From: Tychonema litorale BBK16
GTDB taxonomy: Bacteria > Cyanobacteriota > Cyanobacteriia > Cyanobacteriales > Microcoleaceae
Assembly (NCBI RefSeq): GCF_021648855.1
Contig: NZ_JAKJHX010000015.1
Coordinates: 38,743 to 62,800, forward strand
Direction: 5' to 3'
Length of the DNA: 24,058 nt
Translations under genes and position numbers: made by a program
Shown: piece by piece, positions 13,942 through 22,473 of the stretch
How the letters are laid out: every line of letters begins with the position of its first letter
Position numbering within the stretch: position 1 is the first letter of the stretch
Notes under the pieces: generated by a model
Told to the model about the DNA's origin: nothing
The model's input: only the letters and a program-made list of their open reading frames with translations
Database searches by the model: none

Positions 13942-16509
13942 ATGCAAAACTCAGCAAATCAAGCCTGCGCTGTGTCTGTAGAGCCACCAAAGCAAAGAAA
14001 AAAGCTGCGCCAGTTGTGGCAAAACATTGGCATCACCGCTCGATCGCGTTGGCAACAATTACACAGCCTTTGGGAACACAGACGCCATCGTCGCCACCTT
14101 CTGACACTGCTAATTTTGGGCAGCACTGTTTTAGTAAGTAGCACCACGGCTTGCATCAGCTATTTCGTAGTGCGCGGACTAATCCTGGACAATTTAAAAC
14201 AAATAGCACTATTAAAACTAGAAAAAGGTAGCGACGAAATCGATAACTGGCTCAGCAGCCGCAAAGCAGAAATAGAAACTATTGCTTATTCTCCTACTAT
14301 TCGTACTCTCAATTGGACATTAGTTGAACCAATTTTGCAAGGAGAAACATACAGGTTAACAGAATATTTTGTCCTGTCATTAGTTCAAGCCAATGGTTCA
14401 GTGCAGAACACTTTAGGTACTACCGCCAACAGCAAAGACCACAAATACTTTCAAAAGGCAATGGATGGACAAGTTAATGTTTCCGACCCACTCATTGGCA
14501 GCAGTACAAAGATTTCTACAATTATCATTGCAGCTCCAATTTGGGCATTGCCTCCCACTCCCAACAAAGTAATTGGAGTCATTTCAGGTAGCATTAAAGT
14601 AGACCGAGTAGCAAATGTGGCGAAAAGCTTGTACTACGGTTCAGACAGTTATGCTTTTGCGCTAAATTCAGAAGGAGTACCCATTGTACACCCCAACAAT
14701 CACTTAACCGGAACTATCGACCAGCCAGCCCCAAGTTTTGTAAAATCACAAGACCCGGCACTAGCGGCAATTGCCCGCAAAATGACCGAGGGTCAAACCA
14801 ATATTGAACTGGTAAAAATAGATCAAAAATGGGTTTATGTCGCCTATACACCCCTCAGGGAAGCTAACTGGTCGATGGCTTTGGTCATTCCTAGTCACAA
14901 TATTGAATCACAACTACAAGCCTTAAATTTGTTGACATTCGTCGCTGGTGGACTGCTTTTCCCGACAATGTTAGCGGCAATTTGGGTAATTTATTGCTCC
15001 GAAAGAAATCGCGCTCAGGCTCAACGAGAAGCTATGCTTAACCGGATTTCTGGACGCATTCGGACTTCCCTTGAATTAGATAAAATTGTGCAAAGTACAG
15101 TCGAAGAAATAGTAAGTTTGCTACATCTAGAACAGGCTGCTTTTGGCTGGTATGACCCGCAACAGCAAATGTTACAAATTATGTGGGAATGTTCCAAGTC
15201 AGAAGAAGCCAAGCCAGTCAAACCTTTTGCTCCTTACTGTCTAAATAATTTGTCACTGCGAGTTGAACAATGCGAACCAATTATTCTGGATAGCGACAAT
15301 TGGCTAGAACAAAAAAATCAACATTCTCAATTAAAAGCTAACAGTTATTTGGCTGTACCAGTATTGACTCAAAACCAGTCGCATGGTTATTTGATTTGCA
15401 GTCATGCTAGTCATTGGTTTTGGAGTAAAGGTGAAGTTCAACTGTTAAAAGCTGTGGCAGATCAACTCGCGATAGCTATTACTCAATCTCATCTTTATAG
15501 CCAAACTCAAGACCAAATAAAACTTCTCAATAGCACCTTAACTGAACTCAAAAAAACTCAAACTCATTTAGTACAAAGTGAAAAAATGTCATCCCTAGGT
15601 CAAATGGTTGCCGGGATAGCACACGAAATCAATAATCCCGTTAATTTCATTTTTGCTAATTTACCCTACACGACTAAATATACTAAAGACTTATTGGCAT
15701 TGGTGAGTTTATACAAACAAGCTTTTCCAGAGATTCCGCCGGAAATTGAAGATTTTGCAGCGGAAATTGAGTTGGATTTTATTGAAGAAGACTTGCCTCA
15801 GATGTTGAGTTCTATGAAAATCGGAACTGAACGGATTCGGAATATAGTTCTTTCCTTACGCAACTTTTCTAGACTTGATGAATCTGATAAAAAACAGGCG
15901 GATATTCATGAAGGTATTGACAATACTTTGTTGCTGCTATCCAATCGGATTAAAAATGGCATTTATGTGGTCAAACACTATGGAGATTTACCATTGGTCG
16001 AGTGCTATCCTTCACAGCTAAATCAGGTATTTATGAACTTGTTGAGCAATGCGATTGATGCTTTGATGGAGAGCGAACGCTCGGATAAAATCATTACTAT
16101 TTCTACGGCATTGTTTAGAGAAAAGAGTGCTAAATTTATCAAAGTGGCGATCGCAGATAATGGGCCTGGTATTCCTGATAGCATCAAAGACCAAATTTTT
16201 AACCCATTTTTTACGACCAAACCAGTTGGTAAAGGTACGGGTTTGGGGTTGGCTATTAGCTACAAAATTGTAGTTGATGGACATGGTGGTAGCATCAATA
16301 TTTCTAAACCTCCACGGGGTGGGACGGAGTTTTCTGTACAAATTCCTTTTAATAAGGGGAAGGAAGAAGGAAGAAGGCCCAACGACTGCGTTTATCCTGA
16401 GCGGAGCGTCGCCCTGAGCCCTTCGACTACGCTCAGGATAAACGCAGTCGTTGGGTCGAAGGGTCGAAGGGCTCAGGGAACGCTTCAGGAAGAAGGAAGA
16501 AAAAAATAG
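13942..16509 (+). CDS. Membrane-bound CACHE-GAF sensor histidine kinase with repeat-encoded tail
   Basis: The 855-residue kinase has transmembrane helices at about 53-80 and 330-351 enclosing a periplasmic CACHE-like sensor (85-320; [39 protein letters not shown]). A cytoplasmic GAF follows (about 370-515), then a coiled coil, and a HisKA-type segment [19 protein letters not shown] with phosphorylated His561. The ATPase domain has N box [11 protein letters not shown] (698-708), G1 DNGPGIP (739-745), FFTTKP (756-761) and G2 GKGTGLGL (763-770), all intact. The kinase fold ends near IPFNKG (801-806). The last 48 residues are encoded by GAAGAAG-type repeats and a perfect 25-bp inverted repeat, so the native stop was probably lost. 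No response regulator lies next to it, and the ligand is unknown. Confidence 0.92.
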   Translation: MQNSANQACAVSVEPPKQRKKLRQLWQNIGITARSRWQQLHSLWEHRRHRRHLLTLLILGSTVLVSSTTACISYFVVRGLILDNLKQIALLKLEKGSDEIDNWLSSRKAEIETIAYSPTIRTLNWTLVEPILQGETYRLTEYFVLSLVQANGSVQNTLGTTANSKDHKYFQKAMDGQVNVSDPLIGSSTKISTIIIAAPIWALPPTPNKVIGVISGSIKVDRVANVAKSLYYGSDSYAFALNSEGVPIVHPNNHLTGTIDQPAPSFVKSQDPALAAIARKMTEGQTNIELVKIDQKWVYVAYTPLREANWSMALVIPSHNIESQLQALNLLTFVAGGLLFPTMLAAIWVIYCSERNRAQAQREAMLNRISGRIRTSLELDKIVQSTVEEIVSLLHLEQAAFGWYDPQQQMLQIMWECSKSEEAKPVKPFAPYCLNNLSLRVEQCEPIILDSDNWLEQKNQHSQLKANSYLAVPVLTQNQSHGYLICSHASHWFWSKGEVQLLKAVADQLAIAITQSHLYSQTQDQIKLLNSTLTELKKTQTHLVQSEKMSSLGQMVAGIAHEINNPVNFIFANLPYTTKYTKDLLALVSLYKQAFPEIPPEIEDFAAEIELDFIEEDLPQMLSSMKIGTERIRNIVLSLRNFSRLDESDKKQADIHEGIDNTLLLLSNRIKNGIYVVKHYGDLPLVECYPSQLNQVFMNLLSNAIDALMESERSDKIITISTALFREKSAKFIKVAIADNGPGIPDSIKDQIFNPFFTTKPVGKGTGLGLAISYKIVVDGHGGSINISKPPRGGTEFSVQIPFNKGKEEGRRPNDCVYPERSVALSPSTTLRINAVVGSKGRRAQGTLQEEGRKK
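16355..16506. repeat. Repeat block inside the kinase reading frame, with 25-bp perfect inverted repeat
   Basis: GGAAGAA-type units flank a hairpin with arms 16378-16402 and 16431-16455, perfectly complementary over 25 bp around a 28-nt loop. The loop holds the conserved TCGACTACGCTC core (16421-16432 overlaps the second arm). GTCGAAGGGTCGAAGG-type sequence follows. The block is in frame and encodes residues of about 806-855 of the kinase. The hairpin may also act as a transcription stop. Confidence 0.9.
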
Positions 16510-16601
16510 CTTTGTTTCAAGCTATACACTCCAGAAGGTTCTACTAAATAAACCAGATTTGCTATGATAGCCACAAATGTAAACATAATACAAGGAGTTT
16601 T

Positions 16602-17501
16602 ATGGCTGTTGGTAAGGATACGATTTTTGAACGCTTTTTGTCGCCCTTGATTCGGTTGGGGATAGACGAAGCAGCAATGGAACGATTCTACAAAAGTATT
16701 GATTGGGAACAAGCGGGCGATCGCCTCCGACAACCTGACTTAGTTTATCCTGAATATTATAGTAGTCAAAACTTTCACGGGGTTAAAGGTGGCTACCTCA
16801 ACCCTAGTGCTGCGGTTTCCTACGATCCGATTACCCAATATGTTTTGCCTCCCCAAGAAACAATCGTCAGACAATGCTTGATTGATGCTGTACAGGTGAA
16901 ACCACGCCGAATTATCGATTTGGGATGCGGGACTGGTTCGACTACGCTCATGCTCAAGCAAGCCTTTCCAGAAGCGGAAGTTGTGGGTCTTGACTTGTCG
17001 CCTTATATGTTAGTAGTAGCCGAAATTAAAGCTCAAAAAGCTGGATTGAACATTGAGTGGAGACATGGTAATGCCGAAAGTGTGGGTTTCCCAGATGCTA
17101 GCTTCGATTTAGTTGCTGCTTCTTTGCTGTTTCACGAGACTCCGCCGGCTGTATCGCGGGCAATTTTGCGAGAAAGTTTCCGATTGCTGGGGGTTGGGGG
17201 ACAGGTGGTAATTTTGGATGGGAATCAGAAAACTTTGCGGCAAACTGAGTGGCTGACTGATATCTTTGAGGAGCCTTATATTAAGTCTTACGCGGCGGGT
17301 AGCATCGATGCTTGGATGGGGGCGGCTGGATTTGCTAAGGTACAAACTCAGGAACACTGGTGGGTACATCAGGTGACGCAGGGTGTGAAACCTCTTCCAG
17401 GTGAGGATTTGGAGCAGGTGCGGGTGGCTAGAGGGTGGAATTTGGTCGATCGCACTCCTGATTTTGGTGACGATTTACAAGGCTTTCCATCCCCTGCTTA
17501 A
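16602..17501 (+). CDS. Class I SAM-dependent methyltransferase (UbiE-like), substrate unknown
   Basis: The 299-residue soluble protein carries SAM-binding motif I IIDLGCGTGS (104-113), an acidic strand-2 end VVGLDLSP (127-134), motif II-like GNAESVGFPDASFDLVAASLLFHET (156-180) and a post-motif LLGVGGQVVILDGN (195-208). The 85 residues before the core are unusual for UbiE and may form a cap. It has only two cysteines (92 and 109), so it lacks the As(III)-binding thiols of ArsM. A strong AAGGAG ribosome binding site precedes the ATG. The gene stands between the histidine kinase and a HAD-fold gene, bounded by repeats on both sides, so no operon partner is evident. The substrate cannot be named. 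Confidence 0.87.
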   Translation: MAVGKDTIFERFLSPLIRLGIDEAAMERFYKSIDWEQAGDRLRQPDLVYPEYYSSQNFHGVKGGYLNPSAAVSYDPITQYVLPPQETIVRQCLIDAVQVKPRRIIDLGCGTGSTTLMLKQAFPEAEVVGLDLSPYMLVVAEIKAQKAGLNIEWRHGNAESVGFPDASFDLVAASLLFHETPPAVSRAILRESFRLLGVGGQVVILDGNQKTLRQTEWLTDIFEEPYIKSYAAGSIDAWMGAAGFAKVQTQEHWWVHQVTQGVKPLPGEDLEQVRVARGWNLVDRTPDFGDDLQGFPSPA

Positions 17502-17516
17502 TGTATGAATAGTTGA

Positions 17517-17565
17517 CTGTTAACTGTTGGCTGTTAACTGTTGGCTGTTAACTGTTGGCTGTTAA
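17517..17565 (+). repeat. Heptamer array (CTGTTAA/CTGTTGG) after the methyltransferase gene
   Basis: Seven 7-bp units alternate CTGTTAA and CTGTTGG, a higher-order 14-bp period, starting 15 bp after the stop at 17501. A TCGACTACGCTC hairpin (17582-17603) and a short TAACTAA array (near 17611-17630) follow before the next gene. Confidence 0.92.
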
Positions 17566-17581
17566 CTAACAACAACAAATA

Positions 17582-17603
17582 ACCCTTCGACTACGCTCAG
17601 GGT
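17582..17603. repeat. TCGACTACGCTC hairpin element, copy with ACCCT/AGGGT stem
   Basis: The core TCGACTACGCTC is flanked by ACCCT and AGGGT, a 5-bp stem. It lies between the methyltransferase and HAD-fold genes. Confidence 0.78.
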
Positions 17604-17638
17604 ACTGCCAATAACTAATAACTAATAACCAATTACCA

Positions 17639-18361
17639 ATGACTCTAAAAGCTGTTTTATTTAATTTTAATGGTGTTATTATTAATGATGATGCGATTCA
17701 TGAGCGAATAGTTGATGGATTGATGCTTGAGGAAAATCTTCAGCTCAAACGTGGGGAGTTTCGAGAGGTTTGTTTAGGAAAAAGCGATCGCACTTGTCTT
17801 GTTGAATTACTCAAACGCAGGGGACGCTTTCTCACTGAAGTTTATCTCGATCGCCTACTACTTCGCAAGTCTCAAGCTTATCAGGCTAAAATAGATACCC
17901 TGGAAACATTACCCATTTATCCCGATTTAGCAGATTTTATTGCTAAAATTCGGGCTGCGGGATTGAAAATGGCGGTAGTTAGCGGGGCGATGCGATCGGA
18001 TATAGAATTGGTGTTAAATCTGAGTGGTTTGGCGCAATACTTTGAGTTGATTGTCACGGGAGATGATACGATGACGAGTAATCCAGCACCCGATCGCTAT
18101 TTGTTAGCTGTGGAATTGATGAATCGCCAATATCCAGGCTGGAATCTGGAACCAGGAGAGTGTTTGGCGGTGGAAGATTCTTTTGCTGGGATTGAAGCGG
18201 CGAAACAAGCCGGGATTCAGGTATTGGGTGTGAGTCACACTTACCCGTTTCATATGATTCAGCGCCAAGCTAACTGGACGGTGGACTATTTTGCTGATTT
18301 GGAATTGGACAGGGTGGCAGAAATTTGTGCGATCGGGCCAATTGAATCAACATCCGAATAG
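17639..18361 (+). CDS. HAD-superfamily protein with substituted catalytic residues
   Basis: The 240-residue protein has the fold of beta-phosphoglucomutase-like HAD phosphatases: motif I strand AVLFNFNGVI (5-14), helical cap (about 18-90), motif II VVSGA (113-117, Ser115), a motif III segment TSNPAPDRY (146-154) and motif IV VEDSFAGIEAAKQAG (178-192, Glu179-Asp180). In active enzymes motif I is DxD, the first Asp being the nucleophile; here both are Asn (Asn9, Asn11; codons AAT and AAT). The motif III Lys of KPxPD is also Asn (Asn148). Ser115 and the metal-binding acids remain. The protein probably has no normal phosphatase activity and may bind ligand or have another role. The frame is intact, with no sign of decay. 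It is a lone gene before tRNA-Ala. Confidence 0.88.
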   Translation: MTLKAVLFNFNGVIINDDAIHERIVDGLMLEENLQLKRGEFREVCLGKSDRTCLVELLKRRGRFLTEVYLDRLLLRKSQAYQAKIDTLETLPIYPDLADFIAKIRAAGLKMAVVSGAMRSDIELVLNLSGLAQYFELIVTGDDTMTSNPAPDRYLLAVELMNRQYPGWNLEPGECLAVEDSFAGIEAAKQAGIQVLGVSHTYPFHMIQRQANWTVDYFADLELDRVAEICAIGPIESTSE

Positions 18362-18468
18362 ACTGCACATTGCGATCGCTTACGTGTTATTGTATGTAAC
18401 AGTGTGCGACAGAAAGGTTTTTAGATTCAGCAATCGCAAATCTAAAGTCCTCAATTCAGGATCAATCC

Positions 18469-18541
18469 GGGGAATTAGCTCAGTTGGTAGAGCGCTGCGA
18501 TCGCACCGCAGAGGCCAGCGGTTCGAGCCCGCTATTTTCCA
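18469..18541 (+). tRNA. tRNA-Ala, anticodon CGC
   Basis: The complete 73-nt cloverleaf has acceptor stem GGGGAAT/ATTTTCC including the G3-U70 pair that marks alanine tRNAs, D stem GCTC/GAGC with loop AGTTGGTA, anticodon stem CTGCG/CGCAG with loop ATCGCAC (anticodon 18502-18504, reads GCG), a 5-nt variable loop, and T stem AGCGG/CCGCT with loop TTCGAGC. The discriminator base is A, and CCA is not encoded. The octamer GCGATCGC spans the anticodon arm. Confidence 0.96.
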
Positions 18542-18625
18542 TCAGTCAAAACTCTTAACCAGACAGATTGCGATCGAATTCAAAGCATAGTGCGATCTAA
18601 ATCTGTTTGGTTAATGATACGTTTT

Positions 18626-18667
18626 GTATCTAAACAGACAACTATCTTCTAAGATGAGTCTTAACAT
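18626..18667 (+). promoter_or_regulatory. Candidate NtcA-activated promoter of urtA
   Basis: GTA-N8-GAC (18626-18639) departs by one base from the NtcA consensus GTA-N8-TAC. After a 22-bp gap comes TAACAT (18662-18667), which fits TAN3T. This spacing is that of NtcA class II promoters and predicts a start near 18674. A tight CATGCT-CA-AGCATG hairpin (18685-18698) would lie in the leader. Confidence 0.65.
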
Positions 18668-18730
18668 TCAGTCCTGTATGTTATCATGCTCAAGCATGAA
18701 ACTTATTTTTTGAGGAGTGAAAAAAATACA

Positions 18731-20053
18731 ATGGCAAAGCGATTCGATCGGCGTAAATTTCTTTTATACAGTTCTGCGAGTATCACATCAAGCTTATTCC
18801 TGAAAGCTTGCCGAACTCCGACTCAAACACCAACTCCAGAAGCTTCTGCTTCTCCAACTTCAACAGCAGCATCACCAGCAGCAGGTGCAGGAAATACAAT
18901 CAAAGTAGGCATTTTGCACTCATTGAGCGGCACAATGTCAATCAGCGAAAAAAGCGTCGTCGATGCCGAACAATTAGCAATCGAAGAAATCAATAAAGCT
19001 GGTGGCGTATTAGGAAAACAGATAGAAGCAATCGTCGAAGATGGCAACTCTGACTGGCCAACTTTTGCCGAAAAAGCCAAGAAATTGATCGACCAAGATA
19101 AAGTCGTAACTGTTTTTGGTTGCTGGACTTCCGCAAGTCGGAAAGCAGTATTGCCAGTATTTGAAACAAAAAATCATATGCTCTGGTATCCCGTACAATA
19201 CGAGGGTCAAGAGTGTTCAAAAAACATCTTTTACACCGGGGCTGCACCGAACCAGCAAATCGAGCCAGCAGTTGACTGGCTACTAGAAAATAAAGGTAAA
19301 AAATTCTTCTTAATCGGCTCAGACTACGTGTTTCCCCGCACAGCAAATACTATCATCAAGGCACAACTAGCGGCCAAAGGTGGCGAAGTAGTCGGGGAAG
19401 ACTATATTCCTTTAGGCGGTACAGAAGTAACGCAAATTATTAGCAAAATCAAAGCGGCTTTGCCAGACGGCGGAGTCATCTTTAATTCCCTCAACGGTGA
19501 TAGTAATGTAGCATTTTTCAAACAGTTGCAAGGCGCAGGTTTAGGGCCCGACAAGTATCCGTCGATGTCTGTCAGTATTGCTGAGGAAGAAGTAAAGGCG
19601 ATCGGTGTAGAATATCTGAAAGGTCACTATGCTGCTTGGAATTATTTCATGACTGTGGAATCTCCAGCAAATACAAAATTTGTCGAAGCTTTCAAGGCCA
19701 AATACGGCAAAGATAGAGTGACTAACGACCCGATGGAAGCTGCTTATATCATGGTTTACCTGTGGAAACAAGCCGTTGAAAAAGCCGCAACCGCTGATGA
19801 TTTAGACAAAGTTCGGGCCGCAGCTTTGGGTCAGACATTTGACGCACCGGGGGGTAAAGTTACGATGGAAAATAACCATCATATATCTAAATTTGTGCGG
19901 TTGGGTGAAGTTAGAGAAGACGGTTTGTTCAAGATAGTTTTTGCTACTCCAGAAGCGGTCAATCCACTACCTTGGAATCAGTTTGTACTTGAAACTAAGG
20001 GCTTTTCTTGCGATTGGTCAGACCCTGCAAAAGGTGGCAAATTCAAAGCTTGA
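18731..20053 (+). CDS. urtA: UrtA, urea ABC transporter substrate-binding lipoprotein
   Basis: I chose the ATG at 18731 because it gives a classic export signal: FDRRKFLLY (twin arginine, residues 7-8), a hydrophobic stretch and lipobox LKAC with Cys27. A GAGGAG lies 13 bp upstream, and the frame's upstream ATG-like extension lacks these merits. The 440-residue product continues with a Thr/Pro/Ala linker and a type I periplasmic fold: [53 protein letters not shown], all characteristic of UrtA rather than branched-chain amino acid binders. It binds urea at the outer face of the membrane and delivers it to UrtBC. It is the first gene of the urt operon, behind an NtcA-like promoter, and is followed after 11 bp by a hairpin. 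Confidence 0.96.
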   Translation: MAKRFDRRKFLLYSSASITSSLFLKACRTPTQTPTPEASASPTSTAASPAAGAGNTIKVGILHSLSGTMSISEKSVVDAEQLAIEEINKAGGVLGKQIEAIVEDGNSDWPTFAEKAKKLIDQDKVVTVFGCWTSASRKAVLPVFETKNHMLWYPVQYEGQECSKNIFYTGAAPNQQIEPAVDWLLENKGKKFFLIGSDYVFPRTANTIIKAQLAAKGGEVVGEDYIPLGGTEVTQIISKIKAALPDGGVIFNSLNGDSNVAFFKQLQGAGLGPDKYPSMSVSIAEEEVKAIGVEYLKGHYAAWNYFMTVESPANTKFVEAFKAKYGKDRVTNDPMEAAYIMVYLWKQAVEKAATADDLDKVRAAALGQTFDAPGGKVTMENNHHISKFVRLGEVREDGLFKIVFATPEAVNPLPWNQFVLETKGFSCDWSDPAKGGKFKA

Positions 20054-20064
20054 TAAGCGAGGTT

Positions 20065-20085
20065 GGACACGGCACTGCCGTGTCC
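20065..20085. repeat. GGACACGGCA hairpin between urtA and urtB
   Basis: A perfect inverted repeat with 10-bp arms GGACACGGCA/TGCCGTGTCC and a 1-base centre lies in the 60-bp urtA-urtB gap. A family relative is at 8043-8106. It could lower read-through or protect the urtA message so that binding protein exceeds permease. A TTG in this repeat should not be taken as the urtB start. Confidence 0.88.
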
Positions 20086-20113
20086 TGATGGTTATCAATT
20101 AAGAGGAAAACAA

Positions 20114-21268
20114 GTGGCGATACTTGATGGTTTATTTAACGGGATTAGCATCGGTGCTGTGTTGCTAATTGCCGCCCTAGGATTAGCGATTATTTTCGGG
20201 CTGATGGGCGTGATTAATATGGCTCATGGCGAGTTGATGATGTTGGGCGCTTACACAACTTTTGTAGTGCAAAATGTCTTCAAAGGTATCGGAGGATTTG
20301 CTTTTGAAACCTATATTTTATTTGCTATACCTGCTGCTTTTTTAGTAGCAGCATTAGTAGGATTAATTCTCGAACGTGGTGTGATTCGCTATCTTTACGG
20401 ACGCCCGCTAGAAACTCTGTTGGCAACTTGGGGCGTTAGTTTAATTTTACAGCAGTTTGTTCGCAGTGTCAGTTGGGTTTTGGTGACAGGAATTGTGATA
20501 TTTTGCTTGCTCTTTTTTGGCGGTTTGCAAGTTTTGAAACGTCGCCCAGATTTTGAGCAGGTTCGCAAGGGAATTATGGCGATACTTTTGCCTCTTTCTG
20601 TGGCTATTGCTTGGGCGGTAAGCGCATTTTTAGGCGAAACTTATAAGCTTGGAGTTACTAAGCCTTGGTTTGGCGCTCAAAATGTGGATGTGACAGCACC
20701 AGCATGGCTACGAGGTGGCATACCCCTGGGAACTTTTCAGTTGCCCTACGCGCGACTTTTTATTATTGTATTAACAGCGATTTGTTTGGCTGGAATTTAT
20801 GTGTTTTTGCAGAAGTCTGTGTGGGGACTTCGGATTCGTTCTGTGACGCAAAATCGCAGCATGAGTGCTTGTTTGGGCATTCCTACGGAACAAGTAGATG
20901 CGCTGACTTTTGCTTTGGGTTCGGGGTTGGCTGGTGTGGCTGGATGCGCGATTAGTTTGCTCGGTTCTGTTGGGCCAAATACGGGGCAAAATTATATAGT
21001 CGATACTTTTATGGTTGTGGTTGTGGGTGGTGTTGGTAAAATAATGGGGACTGTAGTTGCTGCGATCGCGATCGGTACTGCAAATTACCTGATCGGTTCA
21101 GGAACCATAGCAACAATGTTGACTCCTGTCAAGCCTTTAGCTGATTTTTTCACTTTTTTCGCCACAACTAGCATGGCAAAAGTCATGGTGTTTGCCTTAA
21201 TTATGGCTTTTCTACAAGTGCGCCCTGGAGGGATTTTTCCGCAAAAAGGACGCACGGTGGAAAATTAA
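20114..21268 (+). CDS. urtB: UrtB, urea ABC transporter permease
   Basis: The 384-residue permease of the LivH type has about nine membrane helices. The core signature LDGLFNGISIGAVLLIAALGLAIIFGLMGVINMAHGELMMLGAYT-type start and a C-terminal GGVGKIMGTVVAA coupling region are visible. I chose the GTG at 20114, preceded at 7 bp by AAGAGG, because the upstream TTG at 20063 lies in a dispersed hairpin and would add 17 unrelated residues. Together with UrtC it forms the membrane channel for urea. The urtC ATG is 27 bp downstream, indicating co-transcription. Confidence 0.95.
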   Translation: MAILDGLFNGISIGAVLLIAALGLAIIFGLMGVINMAHGELMMLGAYTTFVVQNVFKGIGGFAFETYILFAIPAAFLVAALVGLILERGVIRYLYGRPLETLLATWGVSLILQQFVRSVSWVLVTGIVIFCLLFFGGLQVLKRRPDFEQVRKGIMAILLPLSVAIAWAVSAFLGETYKLGVTKPWFGAQNVDVTAPAWLRGGIPLGTFQLPYARLFIIVLTAICLAGIYVFLQKSVWGLRIRSVTQNRSMSACLGIPTEQVDALTFALGSGLAGVAGCAISLLGSVGPNTGQNYIVDTFMVVVVGGVGKIMGTVVAAIAIGTANYLIGSGTIATMLTPVKPLADFFTFFATTSMAKVMVFALIMAFLQVRPGGIFPQKGRTVEN

Positions 21269-21295
21269 AATTTATTAACTAAGATTTTACTAACC

Positions 21296-22438
21296 ATGAA
21301 TAATTTCACTCAAAAGGCATGGATAAAAGAAGCGGCGATTGTAGGCGCGATCGCACTTATACTCATATTACTCGTCCCAGGCATACTTCCCGACGTTCGC
21401 CTCAACCAACTAGGACGATTTCTAGCCCTAGCCATTGCAGCCCTCGGCATTGACCTAATTTGGGGATACACAGGCTTACTCAGTTTAGGGCATGGGGTGT
21501 TTTTTGCGATCGGTGGCTATGCCTTAGCCATGCACCTCAAACTCCAAATCCCCCCAACATCCAGCAGTCAACTACCCGAATTCATGAACCTCTACGGAGT
21601 CACCGAACTCCCCTGGTTTTGGCAACCATTTAATTCATTTCCCTTCTCAGCATTCGCAGTAATTCTTATCCCCGGCTTACTCGGCGCAATCCTAGGTTAC
21701 TTAGTATTCCGCAATCGAATTCGAGGCGTTTACTTTTCCATTCTTACCCAAGCAGCAACCATAGTATTTTTCAACTTCTTCAACGGCCAACAAAAACTAA
21801 TTAACGGTACCAACGGACTCACCGACTTCAAAACCCTGTTTGGAGCCAGTATAAACGACCGAGATACTCAATACATATTCTACATTCTCACCATACTATT
21901 TCTCGCAGCAACATACGCCCTTTGTCGATGGCTAACCAGCGGGCGTTTCGGCCGCCTACTAATCGCCATTCGCGACGACGAAATCCGCCTGCGTTTCTCC
22001 GGTTACAATCCCACAGGATTCAAAGTTTTAGTATTTGCAATTTCTGCGGGAATGGCAGGAATTGCAGGCGCTTTATATACCGTACAAACCGGAATTATTT
22101 CACCCAAAGCAATGGATATTGCCTTTTCAATTGAAATGGTAATCTGGGTAGCAGTAGGAGGTCGCGCCACATTATCTGGAGCAATATTAGGTGCACTTCT
22201 GGTCAACTTTGGCAAAAGTTTCTTGAGCGAACAATTCCCCGAAGTTTGGCTATTTTTTCAAGGTGCGCTATTCTTAATAGTAGTCACAGTCCTGCCCGAT
22301 GGCTTAGTTGGATGGCTCCAGCAGCAAGGCTTTGACCAAATCCGCAGCTTATTCAGAAAACCCAAGTACGTGTCTACTTACCCCAGCCTCGAACAAGACC
22401 CCGAAGTGATCCATGAAAAAGGAGAACTCGAACCATGA
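21296..22438 (+). CDS. urtC: UrtC, urea ABC transporter permease
   Basis: The 380-residue permease of the LivM type has about nine membrane helices. Recognisable segments are GIDLIWGYTGLLSLGHGVFFAIGGYALAMH-like text (short core LSLGHGVFFAIGGYA), the coupling-helix region IRDDEIRLRFSGYNP (about 220-234) and GGRATLSGAILGA near the C-terminus. A hydrophilic tail ends in EQDPEVIHEKGELEP. It pairs with UrtB. Its TGA overlaps an ATG in an ATGA arrangement, but that ATG opens only a 7-codon frame; the next real gene is the AIM24-family gene 35 bp on, not urtD as usually found. Confidence 0.95.
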   Translation: MNNFTQKAWIKEAAIVGAIALILILLVPGILPDVRLNQLGRFLALAIAALGIDLIWGYTGLLSLGHGVFFAIGGYALAMHLKLQIPPTSSSQLPEFMNLYGVTELPWFWQPFNSFPFSAFAVILIPGLLGAILGYLVFRNRIRGVYFSILTQAATIVFFNFFNGQQKLINGTNGLTDFKTLFGASINDRDTQYIFYILTILFLAATYALCRWLTSGRFGRLLIAIRDDEIRLRFSGYNPTGFKVLVFAISAGMAGIAGALYTVQTGIISPKAMDIAFSIEMVIWVAVGGRATLSGAILGALLVNFGKSFLSEQFPEVWLFFQGALFLIVVTVLPDGLVGWLQQQGFDQIRSLFRKPKYVSTYPSLEQDPEVIHEKGELEP

Positions 22439-22473
22439 TTGTGTTAAAGTTTATCTAAAATTTGAGGTAAAAT

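Noticed and set aside
16602..17501. The methyltransferase as ArsM, the missing partner of ArsS
   Set aside because: It has only two cysteines, one of them in motif I, and lacks the arsenite-binding Cys set of ArsM; the other motifs are UbiE-like.
18291..18590. A 99-codon plus-strand frame as a gene
   Set aside because: It overlaps the end of the HAD gene and runs through the whole tRNA-Ala gene.
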